Positions 48,030 through 59,462 are shown, numbered from the stretch's first letter. The stretch is DNA of 64,000 nucleotides from Terfezia claveryi (GCA_015179025.1 WHUX01000165.1:1-64000); one strand, 5' to 3'. Numbers and translations are program-made. The notes: generated by a model from the letters alone, not told the origin.

Positions 48030-50026
48030 GATATTGTTGACTGACTTTATGACTATTACAGTTTGTCTTAACAGGATTATATACATACAGCCTGCTACAT
48101 ATGTGATCTCACTTACCCTTAACTTGATAGTCAGGCTAGCATATATAGCGTAATAGGATTACACAAGTACAGCCCAGTACGTATGTAATCTTATTTACTC
48201 TCAACTTGACTTGTACCAGTACAAGTCTCATAGGTTTGTTTGCATATCCCTACCCTCCAGTCCTATGACAGCTACATGTTGACTGACTTTATAACCATCA
48301 TAGGTTGATATAATGGGATCACACACATACAACCCATTATATATGAGATCACAATTACCCTCAACTTGACTTTTGCCAGCACGAGTCTTGTGAGTTTGTT
48401 TACATATCCCTACCCTCCAGTCCCATAACAGCTGCATGTTAACTGACTTTATGACCATCATAGGTTAGTGTAATAGGATCACACACATACAACTCACTAT
48501 GTGTATGATCTCACTTACCCTCAACTTGACAGTCATGCCAGCCTAAGTGGCATAAGGAGATCATATATGTATAGTCCGATACATGTGTGATCTCACTTAC
48601 TATCAACTTGACTTCTGCCAGTACAAGTCTTATAGGTTTGTTTGCACATTCCTACCCTCCAGTCCCATGACAGCTGTATGTTGACTGACTTTATGACTAT
48701 TACAGGTTAGCATAACAGGATTACATATGTATGACCTGCTATGTATATGATCTTAATTACCTTCAACTTGACTTATGCTAGCACAAGTCTCATGGGTTTT
48801 TTTGCACATCCCTACCCTCCAGTCCTATGACAGTTGCATGTTGACTAACTTTATGACTATTACAGGTTGGTATAACAAGGTTATATACATATGGCCTGCT
48901 ACATGTATGATCTCACTTACTCTCAACTTGACAGTCATGCCAGCATGAGTGGCATAACGAGATCACATATGTATGGCCCGCTATATGTATGATCTCACTT
49001 ACTCTCAACTTGACTCATGCTAGTATGAGACTCATAAGTTTGTTTGTACATTCCTACCCTCCAGTCCTATGACAGCTGCATGTTGACTGACTTTATGACT
49101 ATCATAGATTGGCATAATGGGATCATACACATATATCCTGCTATGTGTGTAATCTTACTTACCCTCAACTTAACTCATGCCAACATAAGTGTCATGGGTT
49201 TATTTGCACATCTCTACCTTCTAGTCCTATAACAGCTGCATGTTGACTGACTTTATGACTATTACAGGTTGCTATAACAGGATCATACACATATGATCTG
49301 CTATGTGTATAATCTCAATTACCCTCAACTTGACTCATACTAGTATGAGTCTTGTGGGTTTGTTTGCATATTCCTACCCTCCAGTCCTATGACAGCTGTA
49401 TATTGACTGACTTTATAACCATTACAGGTTGGCGTAATGAGATTATACATATACAACCTACTATATGTGTGATCTCACTTACTCTCAACTTGACAGTTGT
49501 GCCAGCACAAGTAGCGTAACGGGATCATATACATATGGTCTACTACATGTGTGATCTCACTTACCCTTAACTTGACTCGTACCAGTATAAGTCTCATGGG
49601 TTTGTTTGCATATTTCTTCCCTCTAGTCCTATGATAGCTGCATGTTAACTGACTTTATGACCATTAGAGATTGGTGTAATGGGATCATACACATATGACC
49701 TATTACATATGTGATCTCAATTACCCTCAACTTGACTTGTGCCAGTATGAGTCTGGTAGGTTTGTTTGTAGATCCCTACCCTCCAGTCCCATGACAGCTG
49801 CATGTTGACTAACTTTATGACCATTACAGGTTGGTGTAATGGGATCATACACTTAAGTCCCACTATGTGTGTGATCTCACTTACCCTCAACTTGATAGTC
49901 ATGCTAGCATGAGTAGTATAACAAGATCACACATGTACGGCCCGCTATATGTGTGATCTCACTTACCCTCAATATGACTCATACTAGCACGAGTCTCATG
50001 GGTTTGTTTACATATTCCTACCCTCC
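48030..50026. repeat. Satellite array with 160/242-bp higher-order period
   Basis: The marker TACCCTCCAGTCC recurs at about 48251, 48411, 48653, 48813, 49055, 49215, 49375, 49617, 49777 and 50018. Spacings are 160 or 242 bp, built of 80-82 bp submonomers. Each submonomer has an inverted pair around GATCACACA...TGTGTGATC and the phrase CTTACCCTCAACTTGAC. No credible coding frame. Confidence 0.88.
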
Positions 50027-51818
50027 TGTAAGGAAGTTACATTCCATTTCCCAATGAAATGTAACTCCCATTATATATTAACTTTTAAACCTGGTAGAAT
50101 AATATATTATCAGGCTGCCAGCATCGGCCAGCAGATAATAATAAAGGTATTGTAACTCATGTATTTCATTATAGAAATGAGCATGACTCATTGGAGGGGT
50201 CATACGATACTTGTAGTTCTATTTCCTAGTAGTTTCTGAAAGTTTCTATAATGTTGATTTCAAATCATATAATGGGTCAGATGATGGCGCACTGCCTTAG
50301 TACTGCCCCAACACTGCCCCAATTCGGGCAGTATATAGTCCCCTGAATTCCCCTTTGTTGGAGGAGTGTTCAAGCCAGTGATAGAGACAGAAACAGAGTA
50401 GTAGATATCTACCAATAATAAAGTATTGAGCTATTATATTCTGGGCCTGTTTGGGCCCATCTCCTTCTATATTCTAATAACAAGTTATAGGCCGGTCGGG
50501 CGTACCTTTTACAACTAGAGTGACAATAGAATATATATATAAGTAAGATATACTTAAACAGAAGCTATAGGTTCTGTGTACCTATAGTTTGCTGTAGTAA
50601 ACTCTAGTACTGCCACCCAGCAGTGGAGAGTTAGTTATGAAGTATGCCACCTTACTTTACATTTTTTAATAGGATATAGTACTTTATTATTTAAGTCTCA
50701 AGTGGTAACAATAGCAAGCTTCTATGAAAAGTAAAAGACGTATCTACCTCTATTACAATAGTATGAAGTGTTATAACTAAACTTGAGATAAAGAGTTTCT
50801 TATAATAGCTAAAGGTTACAATAAAAAGTACTTGTCAATAGGAAGTTATTAAGTATACAACTTATACTTCAAAGATTTAGATACATATTTAAAGACTTAG
50901 TTCCTCTTTGCCAAAGTCAGACTTGGTTCCTCTTCACCAAAGTCAGTACAATTGAATTGGTTACTCAATTGTAAGGTCCCATATTTTCTAGTAATGTACA
51001 ACAAACTTAATAACTTGTATTAGAAAGATTGGAGGCCTGACCGAACAGTTATTTATTATTGTGTGGTATCAACAAATCTTATCAGTATAATAATATATAT
51101 TTATTAACAATACCTTGTAATAAGGTAAAACTTTAATATTTAAGAGTAGGACTCTCTTTTTTGAGGGAGCCATGTAAGGAAGTCACATTCCATTTCCCAA
51201 TGAAATATAACTCCCGTTACATACCAACTTTTAAACCTAGTAGAATAAGATATTATTAGGCTGCCAGTATCGGCTGGCAGATGATAATAAAGGTATAGTA
51301 ACTCATGTATTTCATTATAGTAATGAGTGTGACTCATTGGAAGGGTCACGTGATACTTGTAGTTCTATTTCCTAGTAGTTTCTGGAAGTTTCTATCATGT
51401 TGATTTCAAATCATGTAATGGGTCAGATGATGGCGCACTGCCTCAGTACTGCCCCAACACTGCTCCAACACTACCCCACTTTGGGCAGTATATTGTCCCC
51501 TGAATTCCTCTTTGTTGGAGGAGCGTTCAAGCTAGTGATAGAGACAGAAACAGAGTAGTAGATATCTACCAATAATAAAGTATTAAGCTATTATATTTTG
51601 GGCCCATTTGGACCCATCTCCCTTTATATTCCAATAATAAGTTATAGGCCAGTTGGGCCTACCTTTTACAACTAGAGCGACAATAGAATATATATATAAG
51701 TAAGATATACTTAAACAGAAGCTATAGGTTCAGTGCACCTATAGTTTGCTGTAGAAAACTCTAGTACTGCTGTCTGGCAGTAGAGAGTTGGTTATGAAGC
51801 ACACCGCCTTACTTTACA
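50027..51818 (-). mobile_element. Non-coding LTR element (TRIM/LARD-like) inside the satellite
   Basis: Two direct terminal repeats, 50027-50661 (635 bp) and 51173-51818 (646 bp), TGTAAGGAAG...CTTTACA, flanked by the perfect duplication CCTCC (50022-50026, 51819-51823). The 511 bp interior has no gene. Read on the minus strand, TGGCTCCCTC abuts the LTR as a primer site would, so minus orientation is more likely; this is not settled. A SINE-like or solo origin is excluded by the paired LTRs. Confidence 0.82.
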
Positions 51819-52395
51819 CCTCCAGTCCTATGATAGCTATATATTGACTAACTTTATGACCATCACAAGTTGGCGTAACAGAATCACACATGTATGACCT
51901 GCTACGAATGTGATCTCACTTACCCTCAACTTGACTCGTGCTAGCACGAGTCTTGTAGGTTTGTTTGCACATCCCTACCCTCCAGTCCTATGACAGCTGC
52001 ATTTTGACTAACTTTATGACCATTACAGGTTGGCATAATGGGATCACACATATATGACCTGCTATGTATGTGATCTCAATTACCCTCAACTTAACTCGTG
52101 CTAGTACGAGTCTTGTGGATTTGTTTGCACATCCCTACCCTCTAGTCCTATGACAGCTACATGTTGACTGACTTCATGACCATCACAGGTTGGCATAACA
52201 GATCACAAATGTATGACCCACTACATATGTAATCTCACTTACCCTCAACTTGACAGTCATGCTAGTATGAGTGGTATAATGGGATGACACACGTATGGTC
52301 TGCTATATGTGTGATCTCAATTACTCTCAACTTGACTTATGCCAGCACGAGTCTCATGGGTTTGTTTGCACATCACTACCCTCCTGTCAAAGACA
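51819..52395. repeat. Satellite array, right part
   Basis: Same 160/242-bp satellite resuming after the LTR element, about three more units, ending in a diverged unit near 52395. Confidence 0.85.
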
Positions 52396-53339
52396 GCTAT
52401 ATATTGACTGACATATGGCCATTACAGGCTATAGGTTTTAACGGATCCATAAGCTTATTGCTTCCCGATGGCTTTTATCTCTGAGTGAGTTTAGTACTAC
52501 TTCTTGAATCTTAACCTCCATGATATTTATATAATGATTTCTTCAATATAGCAAACTAAAGATTATTGGGACTTTCATCCAAAGGAGTAAGCGTTTTCTC
52601 TCATATGAGTACTATAAGAACTAGCCCTCTACATCTGTTTTGTCTTCTTACTCTATAACTTACTCATCTCTTACCTTTACAATTCACTCATATTGCTCAT
52701 TACATTTTTATATATCTCTCAAATTTCTATCTGGTATTTAAGAGCAGTTCTGCCCACAATATATTCTACCTCATGTATACCTGTATATTATATGTTCTAT
52801 CTCATGCAATGTCTATGGTATCAGGCAAGATGGAATAGAAGAAAAGAAATATCTATATGTACTATTATTTCTATGAATATACCTATATTCTAAATCGGGA
52901 ATTATATCCACAATACTATTCTCACCCAATATATTATATCCTATAAAGTATACTATATAGATTGCAGTAGTGCACCATACTCTAGGTCCTTAAGAGTAGA
53001 TTGTTGCACTCAGTACTATCCTTTCCTAGATACGCATTCCATAGATAAATAAATTTGAAGATATTCAGCATAGCTAAGGTGTTCCTCAATATGCAGTTCT
53101 AAGCAACTAAAAGAACCATCCAGGATCACTAAAATTACTGTCCTGAATCACTGTAAGAACTATGCGATATACTATATAGTATTATATTATTTGATATACT
53201 GCTTTGATCAGAAGTGCATATAGTATATGACTAATTGTAATATCAATTGGTAACCCTTATCGCAATGATATTCTTGATAATATAATAGTAACCATTTTTA
53301 GTACATATATAAGCTATAAATGCATGATTTCAATGTATA
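52396..53339. other. AT-rich segment without visible genes
   Basis: About 940 bp, strongly AT-rich, many TATA-like runs, no open frame above 66 codons with family resemblance. Near its right end it contains the AT-rich ATGCATGATTTC unit seen around all DNA transposon ends. Confidence 0.5.
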
Positions 53340-53343
53340 TATA

Positions 53344-53485
53344 TGTTCTGGTCCGTTCCGGGATTCCAGGCCATACCGGTATGGACCGGGCCGTTCCAGG
53401 ATTGCCCGGGCCATACCGGTATGGCCCCCCATACCGGTATGGACCGGGCCGTTGCGAGATTGCGAGATTACCCAGGCCGTTCCGG
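53344..53485. repeat. Terminal repeat (B end), three ACCGGT palindromes
   Basis: CCATACCGGTATGG at 53371-53384, 53411-53424 and 53429-53442, separated by GACCGGGCCGTTCC-type segments. Matches 17395-17541 in reverse nearly base for base. Confidence 0.88.
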
Positions 53486-53862
53486 GATGGCATAAATATT
53501 CATATCTTCTTATATTTCCTTACGCATTTGGCCTAACCAACGTAAATCATTTGATGCTATATTCCTAGATTCATGTCTACCTTAACCTCTACCCTCTACG
53601 CAGTCACCATCCCATTCCAAACTCCAACACAAATGGTCTCCCAGCATAGCCGCGCTTGTTCTTGTAGTTCACCTGCATTATATGCATTTTGAAATAATCC
53701 ATTTTATTCTCACGATTATCTAATAAGGCTATCTAACACGCTGCGCCCCAAAACCCCCATCTGTACCAGCCTTCACATCCGCGTCCCTAGAATCCTAGAT
53801 TCGCCGTCCATATGAGCCTGCAATTCACTGTCCATATTAGCCTGGATATCCGCTAGAATTGA

Positions 53863-54190
53863 GGAAGCAAATCAGCCTAGCAAATCAGCCTAGAATCGAG
53901 CGAGCAAATCAGCCTAGAATCGAGCAAGCAAATCAGCCTAGAATCGAGCGAGGAAATTAGCCTAGAATTGAGCGAGGAAATCAGCAGAGAATTGAGCAAG
54001 GATATCACCGAATCGAGCAAGGAAATCAGCCTACAATCGAGCGAGCAAATCAGCGAGAAAATGAGCGAGCAAACCAGTGTAGAATTGAGCAAGCAAATCA
54101 GCCTAGAATTGAGAGAGGAAATCAGCAGAGAATTGAGCAAGGAAATCACCACTGGCATACAATCGAGCAAGGAAATCAGTCTAGAATCTT
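53863..54190. repeat. 24-bp minisatellite, left block
   Basis: About 13 units of the same 24-bp family as 16031-17005, in reverse. In the deleted copy the array is continuous; here it is split by 54191-56565. Confidence 0.85.
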
Positions 54191-54194
54191 ATGT

Positions 54195-54535
54195 CAAAAG
54201 GCAAAACGAGTTACCCCAGTTCACTATACTCCGAGCGCCATCACACTACTTCTTAGGTCGCCCTCGTTGTAGACTTGTGGTTTGGTGGAGATATAGTGAA
54301 CTGGAGCATTAAGGAATGGATACCCGACAACCCTGCTCCCGGTCCGCCGACAGTGATATTAAGACAATTAACTTCTTGCCTCCACTGGGAATCGAACTCG
54401 GGCCCTCAATAAATAAACATAAACCGTAAAGTAAAGAACTTACCACTGCGCTATGTCTACTGTCAGTTTCAAACACTATAGTGCTATATTCTGCTAAAAC
54501 TCGTTACTTTTTCTACTTGCCAATTCAATTGTAGA
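54195..54535 (-). mobile_element. tRNA-derived SINE-like insert
   Basis: On the minus strand TAGCGCAGTGGTA (54453-54441) matches a tRNA A box and GAGTTCGATTCCC (54399-54387) a B box, 54 nt apart. This is the internal RNA polymerase III promoter layout. Sequences flanking the boxes do not form a tRNA acceptor stem, and about 190 nt of non-tRNA body follow, as in SINEs. It sits inside the 24-bp array of the transposon. No poly(A) or clear target duplication was found. Confidence 0.5.
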
Positions 54536-54589
54536 GACAGGCGCATAGAGATAGGAAACATACAGTGACAGGAAACATACAGTAGCATG

Positions 54590-56500
54590 GATATTTGCTC
54601 GCTCTATATGCCAGCCTAGATATTTGCTCGCCCTATATGCCAGCTTGGATATTTGCTCGTTCTACATGCCAGCCTGGATATTCGTTCGCTCTATATATCG
54701 GCCTGGATATTCACTCGCTCTATATGTTAGCCTGGATATTCGCTCGCTTAATATGCCTGCCTGGATATTCGCTCGCCCCATATATCAGCCTGGATATTTG
54801 CTTGCCCCATATATCAGCCTGGATATTTGCTCGCCCCAGATATCAGCCTGGATATTTGCTGGCCCTAGATATTAGCCTGGATAACCCCCTCCGGTGAGCC
54901 TGGATATTCCCCCTATATCTCGCTGGATATTCGCTCGCTCCATATGCCAACCTGAATATTCGTTCGCGCTGGATATCAGCCTGGATATTCCCCCTATATC
55001 TCGCTGGATATTCACTCGCTCCATATGCCAACCTGAATATTCGCTCGCGCTGGATATCAGCCTGGATATTCGCTTGCCCTGGATATCAGCCTGCATATTC
55101 GCTCGCCCTAGATATTAGCCTGGATATTCGCTCGCTCCATATGCCAGCCTGAATATTCGCTCGCTCTATATGTTAGCCTGGATATTCGCTCGCTCTACAT
55201 GTTAGCCTAGATATTCGCTCGCTCTATATGTTAGCCTGGATATTCGCTCGCTCTACATGTCAGCCTGGATATTCGCTCGCCCTGGATATCAGCCTATATA
55301 TTTGCTCGACCTAGATATCAGCCTGAATATTTGCTCGCTCTATATGTCAGCCTGAATATTCGCTCGCCTAATATGTCAGCCTGGATATTCGCTCGCCCTA
55401 TATGTCAGCCTGGATATTCGCTTGCCCTATATATCAGCCTGGATATTTGCTTGCCCCATATATCAGCCTGGATATTTGCTCGCCCCCTATATCAGCCTGG
55501 ATATTTGCTCGCTCTATATGCCAGCCTGGATATTTGCTCGCTCTATATGCCAGCCTAGATATTCGCTCGCCCTGGATATCAGCCTGGATATTAGCTCGCC
55601 CTGGATATCAGCCTGCATATTCGCTCGCCCTAGATATTAGCCTGGATATTCGCTTGCTCCATATGCCAGCCTGAATATTCGCTCGCTCTATATGTTAGCC
55701 TGGATATTCGCTCGCTCTACATGTTAGCCTGGATATTCGCTCGCTCTATATGTTAGCCTGGATATTCGCTCGCTCTATATGTTAGCCTGGATATTCGCTC
55801 GCTCACATTAGCCTGGATATTCGCTCACTCTATATGTTAGCCTGGATATTCGCTCGCTCTACATGTTAGCCTGGATATTCGCTCGCTCTATATGTTAGCC
55901 TGGATATTCGCTCGCTCTACATGTTAGCCTGGATATTCGCTCGCTCTATATGTTAGCCTGGATATTCGCTCGCTCTACATGTCAGCCTGGATATTCGCTC
56001 GCCCTGGATATCAGCCTATATATTTGCTCGACCTAGATATCAGCCTGGATATTCGCTCGCTCTACATGTCAGCCTGGATATTCGCTCGCCCTGGATATCA
56101 GCCTATATATTTGCTCGACCTAGATATCAGCCTGGATATTTGCTCGCTCTATATGTCAGCCTGAATATTCGCTCGCCTAATATGTCAGCCTGGATATTCG
56201 CTCGCCCTATATGTCAGCCTGGATATTCGCTTGCCCTATATGTCAGCTTGGATATTTGCTCGCTCTAGATATCAGCCTGGATAACCGCCTCCAGTGAGCC
56301 TGGATATTCCCCCTATATCTCGCTGGATATTCGCTCGCTCCATATGCCAACCTGAATATTCGCTCGCGCTGGATATCAGCCTGGATATTCCCCCTATATC
56401 TCGCTGGATATTCACTCGCTCCATATGCCAACCTGAATATTCACTTGCGCTGGATATCAGCCTGGATATTCGCTTGCCCTATATGTCAGCTGGGATATTC
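54590..56500. repeat. 29-bp minisatellite (over 60 units)
   Basis: Unit GCCTGGATATTCGCTCGCTC plus TATATGTTA, with higher-order duplications: a block with CTCCGGTGAGCC and CCCCCTATATCTCGC at 54885-55080 recurs at 56285-56490, and 55090-55320 resembles 55640-56050. Since 29 is not a multiple of 3, open frames cycle through three phases; they are not genes. The array is absent from the deleted copy. Confidence 0.9.
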
Positions 56501-56569
56501 GATTGCCGGTACAATACGGGAGAAAATAAATAACAACTTCGTACCAATTGAAATTGGCAACTTCGTTGC

Positions 56570-56760
56570 CAATAATCGAGCGAGCAAATCAGCATATAAT
56601 CGAGCGAGCAAATTAGCCTAGAATCGAGCAGCAAATCAGCATACCATTGAGTGAGCAAATCAGCCTAGAATCGAGCAAGCAAATCAGTGAGAAAATGAGC
56701 GAGCAAATGAGCGAGAAAATGAGCGAGCAAACCAGGGTAGAATTGAGCGAGCAAAATTAT
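56570..56760. repeat. 24-bp minisatellite, right block
   Basis: About eight units (AGCGAGCAAATCAGC core) continuing the split array. The following 56760-57000 segment matches 15780-16030 in reverse, apart from a 28-bp insertion near 56842. Confidence 0.85.
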
Positions 56761-57000
56761 TTGGAAGGAATGAACAGGAGAAAAGCTCTAAGTCCCAGCC
56801 GGGCACACCTTGGAAATAGGGACTTGCCGTGTCTTGCCGCCAGCCATTACAGTCGGATCGACTGGCGCTGCCTTAAAACCAGATTATATGTCTTACCTAC
56901 AATCATCCCGCCGCGTCGGTTGGGGCTCCTCCTGCAATTGGTAAAACCTAGCACAAAGGAGGAAATACCCATATATGGGAAACGAATGAGAAGACAAATA

Positions 57001-57253
57001 TATAGAAATGATGGCTTTTCGGCCTCTATATATGCATGCAATTCATGCTTCCGCTAGCTCTAGATATTGGTGTTTTGCATGCTTCATATAGCACCAGCGG
57101 AAGCATGCAAAACACCAATACCTAGAGCTAGCGAAAGCATGAAAACCACCAATATATAGCGCCAGCGGAAGCATACAAAACACCAATATCTAGAGCCAGC
57201 GGAAGCATGAATTGCATGCATATATAGAGGCCGAAAAGCCATCATTTCTATAT
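57001..57253. repeat. Inverted repeat with 33-bp GCGGAAGCATG units
   Basis: Arms 57001-57084 and 57170-57253 are inverse copies (TATAGAAATGATGGC...). The loop holds more 33-bp units (CCAGCGGAAGCATGCAAAAC plus ACCAATATCTAGAG). Similar units recur at 59035-59165 and 15705-15770, the latter next to the deletion junction. Confidence 0.85.
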
Positions 57254-57481
57254 CCCATGGACCGCTAATACAAGCTCCACGTGCATTGCAGCAGCAACTA
57301 AGCCAGAAGCAGTAACAACACCAACAGTTGGCGGGCACTGGCCTCTCGATGGATACCCCTATAGCACAACATCCTCTCTTGCACAACATCTTCTATAGTA
57401 CAACATTCTATAGCTAGAATAGCATACATCCATAGAATAACATCCATAACATCCACCCATAAACACAACACCTCTATCAAT

Positions 57482-57919
57482 ATGCTTTACTTTATTATCA
57501 TCTTCCTTACCATGTTGGCGGCAACTTTGGCCACTACCATAACTACGGCCAGACAGACGACCATTAATAGTCGAATAGATCTTGATGCAAAGCTGCAAAG
57601 ATCTATAGATCTTGATGCAAAGTTGCAAAGATCTATAGATCTTGATGCAAAGCTGCAAAGATCTATAGATCTACAAGTTCTGGCGGAGTTTAAGGAGGAA
57701 CGCGTTTTACGGTATTGCACTGACCAATTGAAGCGTCTGCGCGTCGAGGAATACTGCCATGAGCAATTGACACGTCTTCAAGAAGAAAATGTGCAAATAC
57801 TACCCTTACTAGCCTATCGTCCTCGTCACCCATTTTCTTTGTTAAAAAAGAAAAAAGTTAGGTGGGCTGACGGGTGGGTTGACCCTGATTGTGGGTCAAC
57901 AACGGATGCTGATGAATAG
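57482..57919 (+). CDS. 145-aa hypothetical protein in the DNA transposon
   Basis: Starts MLYFIIIFLTMLAATLATT, a hydrophobic stretch that could be a signal or membrane anchor. Residues 31-62 are three near-identical copies of RSIDLDAKLQ, from a 30-bp repeat (AGATCTATAGATCTTGATGC plus ten more). Then follow a charged helical region (EFKEERVLRYCTDQLKRL, EEYCHEQLTRLQEE) and a basic-to-acidic tail KKKKVRWADGW...DADE. KVRW fits the loose RVxF phosphatase-docking pattern. It is convergent with the transposase gene and absent from the deleted copy. No family is recognised. An accessory transposon protein or a chance frame are both possible. Confidence 0.4.
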   Translation: MLYFIIIFLTMLAATLATTITTARQTTINSRIDLDAKLQRSIDLDAKLQRSIDLDAKLQRSIDLQVLAEFKEERVLRYCTDQLKRLRVEEYCHEQLTRLQEENVQILPLLAYRPRHPFSLLKKKKVRWADGWVDPDCGSTTDADE

Positions 57920-57935
57920 GATGATTGGAAGGGAT

Positions 57936-57951
57936 CATGGAAAAAAAAAAA

Positions 57952-57983
<32 letters not shown>
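57936..57983 (+). repeat. A-rich tract downstream of the 145-aa frame
   Basis: A12, a short break, then over 25 A residues, starting about 20 bp after the stop codon. Could be a microsatellite or the mark of retroposed mRNA. Confidence 0.7.
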
Positions 57984-58009
57984 GTGGAGTTGGTTCTTTT
58001 TCTGGGGAG

Positions 58010-58755
58010 GAGTTATTGTGGGAGAGCTGGTAGAGGGAGGGCTTGGGGGGGAGTTATTGTAAGGAGAGCTGGTGGCGGAGAGCTTGGGGGGTTATTGTAT
58101 AAGAGCTGGTGGCGAGAGGGACTGGCGATGGGGGCAAGGGCTGGCGGCGGGAGGGACTGGCGGCGGGGGCTGGCGGCAGGGCAAGGGCTGGCGGCGGGAG
58201 GGACTGGTGGCGGGAGGGACTGGCGACGGGGCAAGGGCTGGCGGTGGGAGGGACTGGGGGCAGGGACAAGGGCTGGCGGCGGGAGGGACTGGTGGCGGGG
58301 GCTGGCGGCAGAGGCAAGGGCTGGCGGCGGGAGGGACTGCGGCAGGAGGGACTGACGGTGGGGGCGCTGGCGGTGGGAGGGACTGGGGGTGGGCTGGCGG
58401 CGGGGGCAAGGGCTGGCGGTGGGAGGGACTGGCAGCGGGAGGGACTGGAGGTGGGAGGGGAGGGGAGGGCTGGCGGCGGGGAGAGCTGGCAGCGGGGGCT
58501 GGTGGCAGGAGGGGAGGGCTGGCGGCGGAGGGACTGGGGGTGGGAGGGGGAGGTGGGGCAGGAGGTAGGGGGGTAGGGGGTAGGGGAGAGGTAGGGTAGG
58601 GGGGTAGGGGGGTAGGGGGGAAGGTGGGGTAGGGGGGAGGTGGGGAGGTGGAGTAGGGGGGTAGGGGGGGAGGTGGGGAGGTGGGGAGGTGGGGTAGGTA
58701 GGGTAGGGGGGGAGGTGGGGAGGTGGGGCAGGGGTAGGAAGGGAGGGGGAGGGTT
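58010..58755. repeat. G-rich block: 24-bp-like repeats then G-run repeats
   Basis: Left part (58085-58540) repeats GGCGGGAGGGACTGGCGGC-like units. Right part (58555-58755) is GGGGTAGGGG/GGTGGGGAGG. Runs of three or more G separated by one to three bases fill the plus strand, so G-quadruplexes are likely. Long open frames on both strands are composition artefacts. It lies between the two convergent genes. Confidence 0.88.
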
Positions 58756-58917
58756 TTTTTCTTTGTATTCTTATTTTCCTATCTTCTTATATATCGTGAC
58801 TGGCTAGGGCTAGGCTCTTTGGGTGATAAAAGTAAGTACCTTACTCCTTATACCTTTGCTATAGATGCTAACCAACCTACATACCATATAGGCAACGGCA
58901 GCAGTAAACTTTAGGTT

Positions 58918-58995
58918 TGTATCTATTTCTATTATCTATTTCTATTATCCATTTCTATTATCTATTTCTATTATTTATTTCTATTATCATTTCTA
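58918..58995. repeat. 13-bp tandem repeats
   Basis: Six units of CTATTTCTATTAT. 58756-58917 otherwise shows nothing recognisable. Confidence 0.8.
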
Positions 58996-59034
58996 TAATC
59001 TATGTACATAATAAACAATAGGGAAATTTACAAT

Positions 59035-59165
59035 GAGTGCATGTATACTGGTGTTTTGCATGCTTCCGCTGGCACTATATATTGGTGTTTTTCATGCTTC
59101 CGCTGGCTCTGTATATTGGTTTTTTCTTCTTTTGCCAGCTCTAGATATTGGTGTGTTTCATGCTA
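59035..59165. repeat. 33-bp GCTTCCGCTGG units, second cluster
   Basis: Four units of TTGGTGTTTTGCATGCTTCC plus GCTGGCTCTAGATA. Inverse of most units at 57085-57230. Confidence 0.8.
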
Positions 59166-59261
59166 GGAAGTATGATAGAAGTGGACGCTATGTGACGCAG
59201 ACTGAGGCAGATGATTTCTTATATGGATGCAGATATACAGGCTAAGAAGGACTCCCGCATC

Positions 59262-59462
59262 TCCCGCTTGCTCAATCCTCCGCTTGCCTAATCCCCCACT
59301 TGCTCAATCCCCATACCCACTTGCTCAATCTCCCACTTGCTCAATCCTCATACCCACTTGCTCAATCCCCTGCTTGCTCAATCCTCATACCCACTTGCTC
59401 AATCCCCCGCTTGCTCAATCCTCATACCCACTTGCTCAATCCCCCGCTTGCTTAACATCCTG
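59262..59462. repeat. 36-bp compound repeats (TTGCTCAATCC)
   Basis: About five units of CCCACTTGCTCAATCC alternating with CCGCTTGCTCAATCCTCATA. They end 8 bp before the transposase stop codon, so they lie in its 3' UTR. Confidence 0.8.

Noticed and set aside
54387..54460. Functional tRNA gene
   Set aside because: A and B boxes are present, but the acceptor arms do not pair and box spacing is too long without a clear intron. A SINE head fits better.
54590..56500. CRISPR-like array
   Set aside because: Units are contiguous, with no unique spacers of constant length, no cas genes and a eukaryotic context.
54595..56533. Repeated open frames such as those giving SLDIRSLYMSAWIFA
   Set aside because: The 29-bp repeat cycles through all three phases, giving the same peptides in each. 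This is a minisatellite, not a gene.
58054..58599. Gly/Arg-rich and Pro-rich open frames on opposite strands
   Set aside because: Products of G-rich low-complexity DNA. Both strands are open at once, without conserved residues.
58555..58755. Telomere repeat
   Set aside because: Units such as GGGGTAGGGG are irregular and do not match TTAGGG. The block lies inside a transposon.
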